Assembly: GCA_036365455.1 (NCBI GenBank)
Contig: JAWQUS010000002.1
Coordinates: 3,100,001 to 3,164,000, forward strand
Reading direction: 5' to 3'
From: Macrosoma leucophasiata
Lineage: Eukaryota; Arthropoda; Insecta; Lepidoptera; Hedylidae
DNA length: 64,000 nt
This document shows positions 1-10,065 of the stretch, in pieces. How positions within the stretch are numbered: the stretch's first letter is position 1; each line of letters starts with the position of its first letter. Under the pieces are notes generated by a model that was given only the letters and a program-made list of their open reading frames with translations, was not told the origin of the DNA and searched no databases. A program made the translations under genes and the position numbers.

Positions 1-138
1 AACCGGAACACGATAGTGCTGCTACCACCAGTTACAATAACACAGTGCTGAAATCTACCATTTTGCGGCAAGTATCTTAGGTAATGCGGTGGTGCCTACG
101 CCCTCTAGCTCTATAACTGGAACTCTACCACCAGTTAC
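1..138 (-). mobile_element. A-family retroposon, 5' part
   Basis: First of about 25 copies of a family called A here. On its own strand the family starts TTTTTACTGGTGGTAGAG, runs about 290 bp and ends TTACATAAAAAAA, so it looks like a poly(A)-tailed non-autonomous retroposon. GTTCAGCAC inside it is a near match to a pol III B box, but I see no clear A box and cannot name a parental RNA. This copy is cut by the window edge. It carries a small internal duplication: the element end plus flank (TACCACCAGTTACAAT) occurs at about 23-39 and again at about 126-141. Confidence 0.75.
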
Positions 139-490
139 AATATTACGAGTATGTCTCAAAATAAGATACAGAAACAAACTGTTTTGGTAGCCTATAGCCT
201 TGATCAACACCAATATGTTTTTATGATACCATTGGCTCAATATTTCGCCAACAAATGTGCCATGCCATTATTGTGAATGGAGCATAAGATGCATCTATCA
301 CTTTGCATGACAACGACATAACCCATTTACGATGAAAATTTATACAAGTGACGTGTTCGGGGGAAAAATGTCTCCCAGTGTTGATGTACGTGTTTGAAAT
401 ATGTAATAGAATTCGATAATAAGATTCTTTTGCAAATGAATTGAATTTGGCACGGTGAAATTATAACGAATGCGTTTATTTTGATGACTA
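139..490. other. No recognisable feature
   Basis: AT-rich sequence. A 75-codon frame on the minus strand here partly overlaps the LINE fragment that follows and has no recognisable similarity. I see no repeat shared with the rest of the window. Confidence 0.5.
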
Positions 491-705
491 TAAGAACGTG
501 TAAATTGTGGAGCGTACTTCCCTCTAAAGTGTTTCTGTTGTATGGGGCTCTTCAAATATGGTGTCAAAAGAGTGCTTTAGGGCCAACAGCGCGTTGGCAA
601 GTCCCCCGGTGTTGCAAATATTCATAGGCGGCGGTGACAACTTTGCAACAGCTGGCTCGCTTGCTTGTTAGTCATCCTTTTGACAAACATATCTAAGGCT
701 TCGTA
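491..705 (+). mobile_element. N-family LINE 3' end (Jockey/CR1-like)
   Basis: Reads as the decayed C-terminus and 3' UTR of the LINE better preserved on the minus strand at 35604-36430. Shared landmarks are AGAACGTGTAAATTGTGG (Arg-Thr-Cys-Lys-Leu-Trp), the GCGCGTTGGCAA block and the CATAGGCGGCGGTGAC block. It is 5'-truncated, as LINE copies usually are. Confidence 0.7.
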
Positions 706-1097
706 AGCAAAAGAAAACTGCGTTTCCCAAAGCAGCTTTTTTCTCTAGACTCTATTTTGTTCCAGGAGACGGTACGCTTACTCTACAATCCAATATGAAA
801 TAAATAATTTTGAGAGCTATCTTGACGTTCCAAACCCTTCATGTACCTACTTTTGGCCCTCCAATAAATATCACAGAAGCGTAACCACTTAAACTTTAAA
901 CGCATCATTTTGATCTTTCGGTTGTGTAAATCTGTTATGTGCTACATCAGCGTCAACTGCACGCTTGTTCGCCACGTTAATTGCTAAAAAAACAGAATGT
1001 GTTGTTGTGTATCTTTTGATTAACAAAACTACACACAACAATTGGAATAGTTAAGTTCAAGGTTATCCTTACAATGTTTTCAAACTTAAATAAAGAC
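706..1097. other. No recognisable feature
   Basis: AT-rich. A loose inverted repeat of about 11 bp lies near 1002-1034 (GTTGTTGTGTA and its complement), too short to call an element. Confidence 0.4.
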
Positions 1098-1277
1098 TCA
1101 ACAAATGGCGTCTTAACCGGCCTCGTTCGGCCCCTTTATTTCAGCCGGCAGTAAAATACGCGGAATGCCCTCTCTGCCTCTCACTGTTGAATGCCTCTAT
1201 AACGGCTAAGGGGCTGTTAGCGTGCACTTGCCACGCTGCGTTTGCTGATTTTTGTTTCGTATTAATTGGACTACAGC
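1098..1277 (+). repeat. P repeat, copy 1
   Basis: A block of about 180 bp from ACAAATGGCGTCTTAACC to TTAATTGGACTACAGCC, repeated at 3182-3422 and 4034-4250. No coding potential or terminal repeats are evident. It abuts a C repeat on its right. Confidence 0.8.
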
Positions 1278-1494
1278 CACACCGCGGACACTCCGCCAAA
1301 ATTCCATACAAACGCTTAATTTGGTTTCTATCCATCAGTTACGTGTAATTACACGCGCATCTGTGTGCGTAACACGTACAAAATACCAACCGTCGCCTAT
1401 AATAGAGGAAGGGGTTGTGTATGTGTGCAAATCGGGCGGGGCGTCGAAGCGTCGAAGTGTCCATTCTATACGTAGTATTATTACATATTCTCTG
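1278..1494 (+). mobile_element. C repeat, copy 1
   Basis: About 217 bp, GC-richer than its surroundings, from CACACCGCGG to CATATTCTCTG. Four copies occur (1278, 21935, 52752 and inverted at 56551) with the same two end points, so this is a discrete mobile unit. No terminal inverted repeats or poly(A) tail are seen and the class is undetermined. Confidence 0.75.
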
Positions 1495-1517
1495 CTCCCT
1501 CCTTGCGTCGTGTGTCC

Positions 1518-2905
1518 TCAATGCTGAGGGTCGTGACCTCGACGAATAACTCTCGATTGGACGATGTTACGCCATGTCGTCCTATCCTCGGCGATGTGGA
1601 TGGCTTGGCAAACTGTGGCTTCTAACTTGGAGCGAATTTGGTCGGACCATCGTAGTGGGCTTCTGCCCCTGGGTCTTTTCCCCGGTGCTTTCCCAGTTAG
1701 TAGCGTCTTTTCAAAGTTGTCACCTCTCTTTCTGGCAATGTGACCAAAGAATTCATAGCTTCTTCGCAGGCATATGGTGGTGAGTCTCATAGGTATTCTG
1801 AGATATTTGATGTTCGACACATTAGTGCGATGCTCCGTCCAATGTATTTCGAGCATTTTCCTCCAGCACCACATCTCGAAAGCATCAATTCGGCGTCGAT
1901 CCTTTTTCAGTGTCCAAGTCTCAGCACCGTACAGGAAAATTGAGAATATCAGCGTGGTCACAAGATTTTTCTTGGTTTTACGTGAAATGTTCCTGTCGGC
2001 CCATATGTGATTCAGCTGAGACATGGCGCTCTTTGCCATGGCAATACGCTTCCTTTTATATTTTTATCACACCATCCATTGTTTGTTATGATGGAGCCCA
2101 GGTAATTAAACTCCGTAACTCTTTCCAGATTAAGATTGACGGATGGAGTGATAAATTTGCTGCGGTAAACTGTCATTACCTTGGTTTTGGCTCTATTCAT
2201 GTGAAGTCCCATTTCGTTGCTGACACTCTCTAGCTTTTCCAAGAGCGAGGACATCTCGTCTTCATTTGCCGCAAAGAGTGTAGTGTCGTCAGCATAGCGC
2301 AGATTTGTGATTTTCATCCCACCAATCGATATTCCGCCCTCCCAGCTTTGAGAGCGTATTGTCAATCCTAACTATGCCTTGGTTGTTCAAGTAGAGCGAC
2401 TGAAGGAGAGCTGTAAGGTGCTTTGGTACTCCTAATTCAGAAAGTACCTTCCACAGGTGTTGCCAGTTGACACAATCAAATGCCTTACTGTAGTCAATGA
2501 AGCATGTGCTTCATTGACTAACGGTCGTACGAATATAACATCTCTTTCGTCATGTGACGAAAGAGATGTTAAATTCGTACGACTTCTCAATTATTTGCCT
2601 TATATTGAGTATTTGCTCTCGTGTGCTTCTACCCTTCACAAAACCAGCCTGGACCTGTGGGATTTGCCGGTCTAGAAAATGTCTTATGCGGTTGTTGATT
2701 ATGTGAAGTAAGACCTTACTACTGTGCGAGATGAGAGCGAGTGTGCGATAGTTGTTACAACTCTTTGTGGAGCCTTTTTTATGTAGTGGCAAGATGATAG
2801 ACTCAGTCCAATCCTTAGGCCATTCACCAGACCGCCATGCAGATGCAGATGTTATGCAAGTAGTCAATGCCCCTATAACCCATCTCTGCTACAGCCATGA
2901 TAATA
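1518..2905 (-). pseudogene. Non-LTR retrotransposon reverse transcriptase, broken
   Basis: Reads right to left as successive pieces of one reverse transcriptase. At 2550-2905 lies the N-terminal part (GEWPKDW, LPLHKKGS, QAGFVKGRSTREQI). Near 2460-2510 is motif A (FIDYSKAFDCVNW), at 2012-2365 the YADD catalytic box (LRYADDTTLF), and at 1518-2039 the thumb and C-terminus (YGAETWTL, FEMWCWRKML, RGRSPLRWSDQI) ending in a stop. Frame changes near 2039, 2365-2460 and 2860, plus a double palindrome at 2491-2583, make it non-functional. The layout fits an RTE/Proto2-type LINE. No endonuclease domain is present, so it is a 5'-truncated insertion. Its 3' end abuts the C repeat. Clade assignment is from memory of motif wording and is tentative. 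Confidence 0.85.
2491..2583. repeat. Two adjacent palindromes inside the reverse transcriptase
   Basis: Palindrome 1 (2491-2520) has perfect 14-bp arms around TG. Palindrome 2 (2524-2583) has 29-bp arms with one mismatch, also around TG. Removing the inner arms joins GAAGCA-TG-TGACG and restores an open frame into the motif A region, so the inner arms are secondary inverted copies. Confidence 0.9.
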
Positions 2906-3011
2906 CAAATAGTATTGATAATACGACATGCTTTATTTTCAATGCTATTTCACTGACCGAAGAACAGTATACAAAAGTTTAGTAAAAAACATAACAATGT
3001 GTATGTTCACG

Positions 3012-3105
3012 TCAGGTTCCTAACGGGGTAAGCAGAGTGTGGAGCGCCAGATATCCCGGCCCTGACACACCTCCCGTGCCTCAACTACCTTCATCATTCT
3101 CTTCA
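3012..3105 (+). repeat. O repeat, copy 1
   Basis: Shares CCTAACGGGGTA, GTGGAGCGCCAGATATCC and CACACCTCCCGTGCC with copies at 4360-4535 (inverted), 4616-4705, 58650-58800 and 60362-60408. Class unknown; any open frame through it is incidental. Confidence 0.7.
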
Positions 3106-3181
3106 TACATGCAAGTTTAGTAAAAAACAAAACAAACAATTTAAGTATCCCGAGGTTTTCGTTTTATATCATGTAATCAGG

Positions 3182-3422
3182 TATTCAAATGACTCGCAAA
3201 ATTAAGAATAATTAAAGTCCACGATATTAAAAGGTATAGAACAAATGGCGTCTTAACCGGCCTCGTTCGGCCCCTTTATTTCAGCCGGCAGCAAAATACG
3301 CGGCGTGCCCTCTCTGCCTCTCACTGTTGAATGCCTCTATAACGGCTTAAAGGGGCTGTTAGCGTGCACTTGCCACGCTGCGTTTGCTGACTTTTTTTTC
3401 GTATTAATTGGACTACAGCCAT
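3182..3422 (+). repeat. P repeat, copy 2 (longer form)
   Basis: Extends about 60 bp further left than copy 1. The extension (TCAAATGACTCGCAAAA, TCCACGAT, TAGAACAA) is shared with copy 3, so the true unit is at least 240 bp. The remaining 270 bp to the next element are AT-rich and featureless. Confidence 0.75.
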
Positions 3423-3695
3423 GATAATACAAATGTTTTAATAACCGATACGAAAAACAATCTAGGGATCTAAATTAAAATGTGAAAGGTCGTCCCCATT
3501 CTAATACAAAACCGATCGTTTAACAAAAACACGACTGTACTAAAACATTACAGTTTAGAGATAAAAAACAGATAATTTGATACGACAACGCAGCCCAAAC
3601 ATTTATGTAAGAAAAATTAAATTAAGAACATAATATTTATAATATTAATAGTATAATTATCCCCAAGTTTCCATTTTGTATTATATATACTGGTT

Positions 3696-4029
3696 TTTAC
3701 TGGTGGTAGAGCTCCAGTGATGGAGCTCAAGGGCGTAGGCACCACCGCATTACCTAATATACTTGCCGCTAAATGGTAGTGTTCAACACTATCGTGTTCC
3801 GGTCAGGTGGTAATGTACGGCCCTGTAATTTCCGGCACAGAGGCATAAGACCTTAGGCCTCAGGAGTGGTAACGCATCTGCATTTTGACCTTGGTCTTTG
3901 TGTGGGTGTCTATAGGCTGCAGTCATCACTTAACATCAATGTGAACTGCATGCTTGTTTACCACTTACATTACATAAAAAAAAAAATGTGAACTGCATGC
4001 TTGTTTGCCACTTCTATCACATAAAAAAA
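3696..4029 (+). mobile_element. A-family retroposon, full length with duplicated tail
   Basis: Complete from the TTTTTACTGG start to the poly(A) at about 3984. A second copy of just the last 35 bp (GTGAACTGCATGCTTG to its own A-run) follows at 3985-4029, as if the tail was copied twice. Confidence 0.85.
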
Positions 4030-4033
4030 ATGT

Positions 4034-4250
4034 GTTCAAATGGCTCGCAAAAGTAAGATAAGTCCACGATAGTAAAAGGGATAGAACAATTGGCGTCTTA
4101 ACCGGCCTCGTTAGGCCCCTTTATTTGCGTATTCAGCCTGCAGCTAAATACGCGGAGTGCCCCACTTCCACTCGTTGTTGGATGCCTCTATAACGGCTAA
4201 GGGCCTGTTAACGTTCACTTGCCATGTTGCGTTTGCTAACTTTTGTTTCT
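4034..4250 (+). repeat. P repeat, copy 3
   Basis: Diverged copy that starts directly after the tail of the A element. It shares the TCAAATGGCTCGCAAAA head and the GGCGTCTTAACCGGCC block. Confidence 0.75.
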
Positions 4251-4359
4251 CATCATGAGTGATTATGATACCTACTGCCGCAATTCTACATGGTGGGAAT
4301 ATACAATCTATTAAGTAAATTAGTAAGGAGTATAGGAAGGCTGACATAATAGGCACATG

Positions 4360-4535
4360 ACCAAATAGGTCGGGTTCTGGCTGATGGTGTGGTTAAAAGT
4401 CTTAGGAATCGGCGTCCATGTATGAAGAGAATGATGAAAGTAGACGAGGCACGAGAGGTATGTCAGGACCGGGATATCTGGCGCTCTACACTCTCTGCCT
4501 ACCCGGTTAGGGTCCTGGCGTGAAGATACATACGT
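4360..4535 (-). repeat. O repeat, copy 2
   Basis: Inverted relative to copy 1 and extended on its 3' side by a block also present at 58650-58800 (complement of CACGAGAGGTATGTCAGGAC and the TTGGTCAT-like stretch). Confidence 0.7.
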
Positions 4536-4615
4536 ACAAGTAAATTCGCTTTTATTTAATGGCTTATCTCTAACGCTGATAATACACACGGATCAAAGAA
4601 TTTCATATGCATGTA

Positions 4616-4705
4616 TGAAGATTCACGTCAAGTCACTCACGGGGTAGGCAGAAACTGTGGAGCGCCACATATACCGGTCCTGGCACACCTCCCGTATAAC
4701 ATCTT
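4616..4705 (+). repeat. O repeat, copy 3
   Basis: Diverged short copy with ACGGGGTAGGCAGA and GTGGAGCGCCA. It faces copy 2 about 80 bp away. Confidence 0.6.
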
Positions 4706-4838
4706 TAATTATCTTGAGTGAGAACGTCTCTTATAGCGCGCAGCGTAAGACAGATAGTCATGGGAAAAAATAAAGGAAACTGCTGACTATAAGAATAAAG
4801 TTTTGAGGTTGCAGCTTCATATGTTTCTACTACATTCA

Positions 4839-5150
4839 CCTGCCTCGGTAGCCTAGTGGTAGCAGGCCACTACTACTACGCTGAGGTCCTGGGTTCGATT
4901 CCCGGGTAAGGGGTTATGAGAGATAAAGGCGTAAAGTCCTTTATCTCTGGTTCTATTGGGATTTATCCATTTTCTGGAAATTGCCCAGTACCTCGAAGTT
5001 TGGTAATGTGCCCGGATATGTCAACAGGCTCGCCACCTGTTACATGGGCCAAAAACGTAACCGGCGAATCGTGGGTGTTTGCATGTATGCTTGAATGCAT
5101 GCATTTACCCTCTGCCTACCCCTTCGGGGATTACAGGCCTGAAGTTACGT
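4839..5150 (+). mobile_element. SINE-D, full length
   Basis: tRNA-derived SINE. A box TAGCCTAGTGG near 4850 and B box GGTTCGATTCC at about 4892-4902 lie in a tRNA-like head. A hairpin follows (AGATAAAGG pairing with CCTTTATCT), then a conserved body ending near CCCTTCGGGGATTACAGG. Nine copies in the window. The B box is intact, so pol III transcription is possible, but this is not a functional tRNA gene. Confidence 0.9.
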
Positions 5151-5391
5151 TTACTACATTCATTTATTGAATACACAACATAATATCTCAAAAATTGAAA
5201 TATCCGTTCAATCGAGTGATAATTGCAATGGGAAATGCTAACTTTGGAACATACATCTCAAAAGCCAACAGCAAAGTATATACTGCACTTAAACTATGTT
5301 GTGTGGTGTGAAAGCAAGAATAGCAACGTGCAAACGACACAAGTCGGATGTCGGTCACGAACAGACTTTATATGTTTGCTGTGTCGCTTTA

Positions 5392-5446
5392 CGATCCTCA
5401 CAATACTATATCCTGATTCTATCAGGATATAGTATTGTGAGGATCG
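5392..5446. repeat. Perfect palindrome, 26-bp arms
   Basis: Arms 5392-5417 and 5421-5446 are exact inverse complements with a 3-nt TCT loop. It ends about 17 bp before an S repeat. Confidence 0.95.
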
Positions 5447-5462
5447 GAAGAAAATATATTTT

Positions 5463-5712
5463 ACTGGCTGACCCGGCTAACTTAGCATTGCCTCACAATG
5501 AAATAATGTGTCAAAAGGTTTGATAGATACGGACTGTTTGTATGCGAAAATAAAATTGCGGTTTTTACTATTTCCCTTCAATTTTCTTACCTTTTAAACC
5601 TTCCCTGGATTTCCAAAAATCATTTTTAACCAAAACTAACCAAATCGGTCCAGCCGTTCTCGAGTTTGAGCGAGACTAACGAACAGCAATTGATTTTTAT
5701 ATATAAGACTAT
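5463..5712 (+). mobile_element. S repeat, copy 1
   Basis: About 250 bp from ACTGGCTGACCCGGC to CGAACAGCAATTGATTTTTATATA. The inverted copy at 43432-43675 shares both ends. It resembles short lepidopteran retroposons that begin with a GC-rich box and end in an AT-rich tract; class uncertain. Confidence 0.75.
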
Positions 5713-5884
5713 CTTATATAAATATTATACAATATATTATATAAATGAAAACCTACTTATTTTAAAATGAACGGGAAAAGGTAAAGTAGAATCGAAATCT
5801 TTTTCGCGGTTATTTTCCTTCAGATTTCCCAAACGTAAACCCATTAGCGGGACAAGTTCCTTTTCCCTATAAATGGTGTTGTAC

Positions 5885-5935
5885 AAAAAAGCGGCCAAGT
5901 GCGAGTTGGACACGCCCATGAAGGGTTCTGTAATA
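5885..5935 (+). repeat. R repeat end fragment
   Basis: GCGGCCAAGTGCGAGT followed by GAAGGGTTCTGTA, the same end as at 53797. Only about 50 bp are recognisable. Confidence 0.5.
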
Positions 5936-6139
5936 TTTATCCAGAATTTTATTTGCTTTTTTTGAAAATTTATCATATATCATATTTTGTTCAAACTAAA
6001 TTTCGTGGAATGTTATTCAGAACTACAATGTAGGTACATTTTTAAACATAGTATGTTCTTAGGTTTTCGCGAGTTGCACTCATTACATTTTTAATGATTT
6101 TTCGCTCTCTTTTTTTAAAAATTAGAGGGGGCAGATTTT

Positions 6140-6385
6140 TTTGTAGTATTCAACAAGAAATATTGTTAGAAGTAGTACAATGTTATAAGAAGGAGACTTC
6201 GGCTTATTTCAGGTCTGTAGAGCGTTATCTCTTTTGCACCTTACCTATATGACATTTGTCGACCATTTTGATCAAGTTTTGACCAATATCGGTCTATCAG
6301 TGCATACGTAGGTAATTTACAGCAGAGATAATGCTCTACGAAGTCAAAACTAGCCGATTGTCTTTTTATTTTTGTTGCGTACCTA
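6140..6385 (+). repeat. K repeat, copy 1
   Basis: Shares GTAGAGCGTTATCTCTTT, TCGACCATTTTGATCAAG, TTTTGACCAATA and the reversed GAGATAATGCTCTACG with 12268-12455, 28960-29068 and 37796-38275. The outer blocks are inverted relative to each other, suggesting a TIR element. Confidence 0.65.
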
Positions 6386-6530
6386 CTGTACCAATTTGGA
6401 AGTGTCTACCTATTCAAATGTTTGACTTTCAAAAAATTTGTTTAATAATCTTCCATGTCATTTTCAAAGGTCTATCTATAGACACCAAACACGTATAGGT
6501 TTGACTACTGACTTATTAAGACTATAATGG

Positions 6531-6751
6531 CTATTACACGACACGGTATTCGGGGTCCGGCAGAAAGGGTGGGCGTCACCTCGCGCCGGGTTGCCGCTTA
6601 TTACACTATCCGGTCGACAGCGCCCTAACTCAATCACAGTACAAATACACGGGCGGCTCCGGTCGCCCCAATTAGGGCCCAAACTCCCTAAATGTTATTA
6701 CACTACCCTGACCCTTGCTATCGTACCCTGAATACCGTGCCGTGTAATAAG
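6531..6751. mobile_element. J MITE, copy 1
   Basis: A 221-bp element with imperfect terminal inverted repeats: left TATTACACGACACGGTATTC, right the complement of GAATACCGTGCCGTGTAATA. Interior GC-rich, no coding frame. The second copy at 59114-60893 is split by a nest of insertions. Confidence 0.8.
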
Positions 6752-7690
6752 TCCTTATCTGAGCTAAGCTGACACAGACTGTACAGGCTACGGAACCCGA
6801 AAAACCCAACAAGTATAAAAACCGGTTTGACCGGACACCTTCCATTTTCCACCCATTGTGCCCGGCACTAACACACCGAAGAATGGCTCTCGGATGTTGG
6901 GATACATTTGTGAAGTACGTATTGTATCTTTCGGCCTTGTTCAGTACTGTCGTCATTTTTGGGCCTCGATAAGCTAATGGCTGGGTATTATTATGATACT
7001 GTACGTTTAGAATTCAAAATTTGTCTTGACTGTAGTAAGGCAATCGCCCATTGCCCAGACCTGCTGATTACGCAGCGGACATCCGACGTATTGTGTAATT
7101 GTGTGCATAGTGCAGATTCGGCAACCTAGTTTTAAGTTGTTACTGTAATTCACCTTAGAGATATTTTTATGATTGTAATTTAGTCTTGTAGTAATAATTT
7201 ACCACTAAACATCTCTGTTTGTAAATAAATATATTTTTTTAATAATAAATCCTTCCGCCGTAACTTAAGTCGGTTTATAAGATCTTATTAGAGCGAAATA
7301 TTGGTTATCAATAAGTTTTTTTATATTATTTTTCGCGATAAAATATTACTACGCTGGTGAAATATAAATATATTTTTTTAAGAAAACTGGAAAGAAAAAT
7401 TTGATGTCACTACTGCTACTACGGTAAAAATCGCCCATTTCACTGATAGAACAACACGGGCCATCGGCCTGGCTGGCGATTTCACTTTGCCAATGAAGGA
7501 GAAATATCAAGTGAAATGCAGGCAGCTTTGCATTCTTTTCAAAATCAGAACGTTTTGCAACGAAGCTAGAAATGTTACGTTTAGAGTAGGTGGCAGGTTA
7601 AAGACTACAAATACAAGTCTATTTTGGACACAAACATCTTGAAAGCAGGCTATTGTACCATGTGAAATGTATTCTGTACTTGTGAAAAGA
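6752..7690. other. Mostly unassigned sequence
   Basis: No gene seen. At 7349-7430 a stretch (GGTGAAATATAAATATA then GGAAAGAAAAATTTGA) resembles the 3' tail of the tRNA-like E repeats, without a tRNA-like head. Confidence 0.4.
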
Positions 7691-7693
7691 TAA

Positions 7694-7915
7694 GAAGCGT
7701 CAGGTTATATTAGGTATCGAACTAGCGGCCCGCCCCGTCGCAATATTATCTACCCTCTCCTATTCATCTTAGCGTGATGTTTTACTCGTTTAAAGCTTTC
7801 CTCGATAATTGGGTTATCTAACACTGAAAAAATTTTTTAAATCGGATCAGTCATTCCTGAGATTATCGCGTTCAAGCAAACAAACTCTTCAGCTTTATAG
7901 TATAAGTATAGATGT
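7694..7915 (+). mobile_element. Decayed S-like retroposon
   Basis: Begins GAACTAGCGGCCCGCCCCG and ends with ATCAGTCATTCCTGAGATTA and an AT tail, the layout of the short retroposons at 33974 and 45064. It is heavily diverged. Confidence 0.5.
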
Positions 7916-8206
7916 AGATATCAAAATCATAAAAGAAAAGTAAGTGAATCCTAGAGAGTCCACAACCAAACGGCTGAGCCAATGAAACACAGGGGAATTG
8001 TTTAAAACCTTGTTATAAAAAGACTTGACGAAACGTGAAAATATTGTTAAGCTAATTTGAAGGAAATTAAGTCCAACTAAAAATGTCAAGGTCAGTCTAA
8101 TAGATGTTACACAACCCTTAAAAATACTAGATAAGGAAATATAAGCTATACTTATTATTCACATGTCACTTCTAGGCAAAAGCCTATACCTACTTAGACT
8201 ATTTTT

Positions 8207-8270
8207 ACTTGAACCCGCGACCACTGCGATCTCTAGTGCAGTCGCTCTCCCAACTGAGGTATCAAAGTCC
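8207..8270 (-). repeat. tRNA-like remnant
   Basis: On the minus strand it reads as a tRNA 5' part: an A-box-like CTCAGTTGGGAGAGCG, an anticodon-arm-like block, then GCGGGTTCAAGT (B-box-like). The 3' acceptor half is missing, so it is a retroposed fragment and not a gene. Confidence 0.6.
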
Positions 8271-8362
8271 ACACATGACTGTTTTTCCATCACATGTTCT
8301 CCTGAAGTCAAACTATCCTTTCCATTTATCTTTAAAAATAAACAGGATGGAATGGTATGGTT

Positions 8363-8397
8363 AAATAAAATACTTGATTAAGTAAAGTATTTTATTT
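8363..8397. repeat. Palindrome, 13-bp arms
   Basis: AAATAAAATACTT at 8363-8375 and its exact complement at 8385-8397 around a 9-nt loop. It is AT-rich, so chance is less unlikely than for the GC-richer cases. Confidence 0.7.
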
Positions 8398-8454
8398 GAA
8401 AACTTATCTAACATGAAAATCATCAATGATCGAAATAATTACATAAAATATTAA

Positions 8455-8545
8455 CCTGTCAAGGAACGTAAGGCCACCGGCGCCCAGGCACAATTGAATT
8501 TCAATTGTCATATTTTTCTCGTGTCTGGAGGGTTTTAAATTGATT
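8455..8545 (+). repeat. V repeat, copy 1
   Basis: Shares GTAAGGCCACCGG, the 19-bp palindrome ACAATTGAATTTCAATTGT and TTTTTCTCGTGTCTG with 9985-10065. Confidence 0.75.
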
Positions 8546-8622
8546 AACATTGCACTTGATGACATACATCACGTTCTATGTAGTATGTAGGTAAGAATTT
8601 CACTTTGTTTTCCATCTGGTTT

Positions 8623-8826
8623 AAAATCCTTTATCTCTGGTTCTATTGGGATTTTTCCATTTTCTGGAAGTTTCCCAGTGCCTCGGAGTTTGGTAATGTG
8701 CCCGGAGATGGCAACATGCTCACCACCTGTTACATGGGCCAAAAACGTAACCTACGAATCGTGGGTGTTTGCATGTATTATTTACCTTATTGCCCCTTTG
8801 GGGATTACAGGCGGGAAGTTACGTTT
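8623..8826 (+). mobile_element. SINE-D, 5'-truncated
   Basis: Starts within the hairpin, so the whole tRNA-like head is absent. The body matches 4920-5150 apart from a small deletion around the GCATGTAT block. Confidence 0.85.
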
Positions 8827-8832
8827 TCCATC

Positions 8833-8990
8833 TGTTTACCACTGCTGAGCATTAGAACAGTAAATGCGGCCATAACACACACATAAACTTTAGTAATTTC
8901 CCCACATAAAGATATGAGTCTGGCTTGATGCCAACGAGCATGATTTACTCTACCCAGCGACAACTCAACACAGCTCATACTCAAAACTTT
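8833..8990 (+). repeat. W repeat, copy 1
   Basis: Contains GAACAGTAAATGCGGCCAT and GTCTGGCTTGATGCCAACGA, found in five copies between 8.8 and 12.2 kb (also 9788, 10376, 11331, 12028). Class unknown. Confidence 0.7.
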
Positions 8991-9126
8991 ATTCAATTAC
9001 TTAGAAATAATAAAATTTGCTTGTGAGAGGTCAAATTACAAATATAAAATTAAAGCGAATAACAACTGATACGTTGATTAATATGTCAAAGTAAACAATA
9101 TTCATGTTTCATTATTTCTTGTTCGT

Positions 9127-9320
9127 CTGCGGGAAAACGCGAAACAATAGTAAAGTTTTTTTTTATATTATGGCATCGCTGTTACGCATATTGCCAGTGT
9201 CAAGTAAAACGATATTTTGTATTCGTAATAAGCAGCGCAAAAGTCAGAGTCAGTCAGTCAATTTATCAGTCAGTCAGTCACAGTCAGCACCACACGAATC
9301 TCTTATGGTTCCCGCCAAAA
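9127..9320 (+). repeat. T repeat, copy 1
   Basis: Direct repeat unit with GCATCGCTGTTACGCATA, AAGTAAAACGATATT, CGTAATAAGCAGCGCAAAAG and a CAGT-rich tract (TCAGTCAGTCAGTCACAG). Copy 2 follows immediately. Confidence 0.75.
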
Positions 9321-9530
9321 CTCAATAGTAAAGTTATGACAATCGAATCCAGACATAATGTGTCTTTTTTTTTAATATTATTGCATCGCTGTTACGCATA
9401 TTGCCTGACACTGGCAATATGCGTAACGTAAGTAAAACGATATTTCGTATTCGTAATAAGCAGCGCAAAAGTCAATCAATTTATCAGTCCGTCAGTCAGT
9501 CACAGTCAATGGAGTAAAGTGATGGCTACT
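9321..9530 (+). repeat. T repeat, copy 2, with inserted palindrome
   Basis: Same order of blocks as copy 1, but after GTTACGCATATTGCC it carries TGACACT and then GGCAATATGCGTAAC (arms 9391-9405 and 9413-9427). Copy 1 has the simple AGTGTCA at that place. Confidence 0.85.
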
Positions 9531-9787
9531 TTACCAGAACATTTACAATGAAGTTTTGGAGGCCACCCGAAAGGACGTGTTTTCGCACTATTATTCTATT
9601 TCACTATACACAGGCACTGTAATAAGCCTATATCAAACAAAATGCCACCAACTTTATTCAATATAACTCAAAAATACACCAAGAAAATGAAATAAAATAA
9701 GAGCACCACACGCCTCTTTCAAGGTTCCCGCCAAAAAAATATAACATGTGTTACGCAGATAACTGGATGTTAAAAAAAATGTGTAGA

Positions 9788-9965
9788 AACCAACGCCATC
9801 TGTTTATCAACGCTGAACATTAGAACAGTAAATGCGGCCATTACACCGACTGAGTCGACACATAAACTCCTGTAACTTCACCACGTTGAGATAAGTCTGG
9901 CTTCCTGCCAACGATTGTGATTTACTTTGGGTTATCTTGTAAATTAATGTACGGATTGTACGGGA
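9788..9965 (+). repeat. W repeat, copy 2
   Basis: Best-preserved copy: GCCATCTGTTTATCAACG, GAACAGTAAATGCGGCCAT, TGTAACTTCACCACG and AAGTCTGGCTT in order. Confidence 0.75.
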
Positions 9966-9984
9966 AATTCGTGTATTGTTATAA

Positions 9985-10065
9985 TCTTTCAAGGATCGTA
10001 AGGCCACCGGTGCCCAGACACAATTGAATTTCAATTGTCATATTTTTCTCGTGTCTGTGGGGATT
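9985..10065 (+). repeat. V repeat, copy 2
   Basis: Immediately follows a W copy, whereas V copy 1 precedes one. The internal 19-bp palindrome is intact. Confidence 0.75.
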
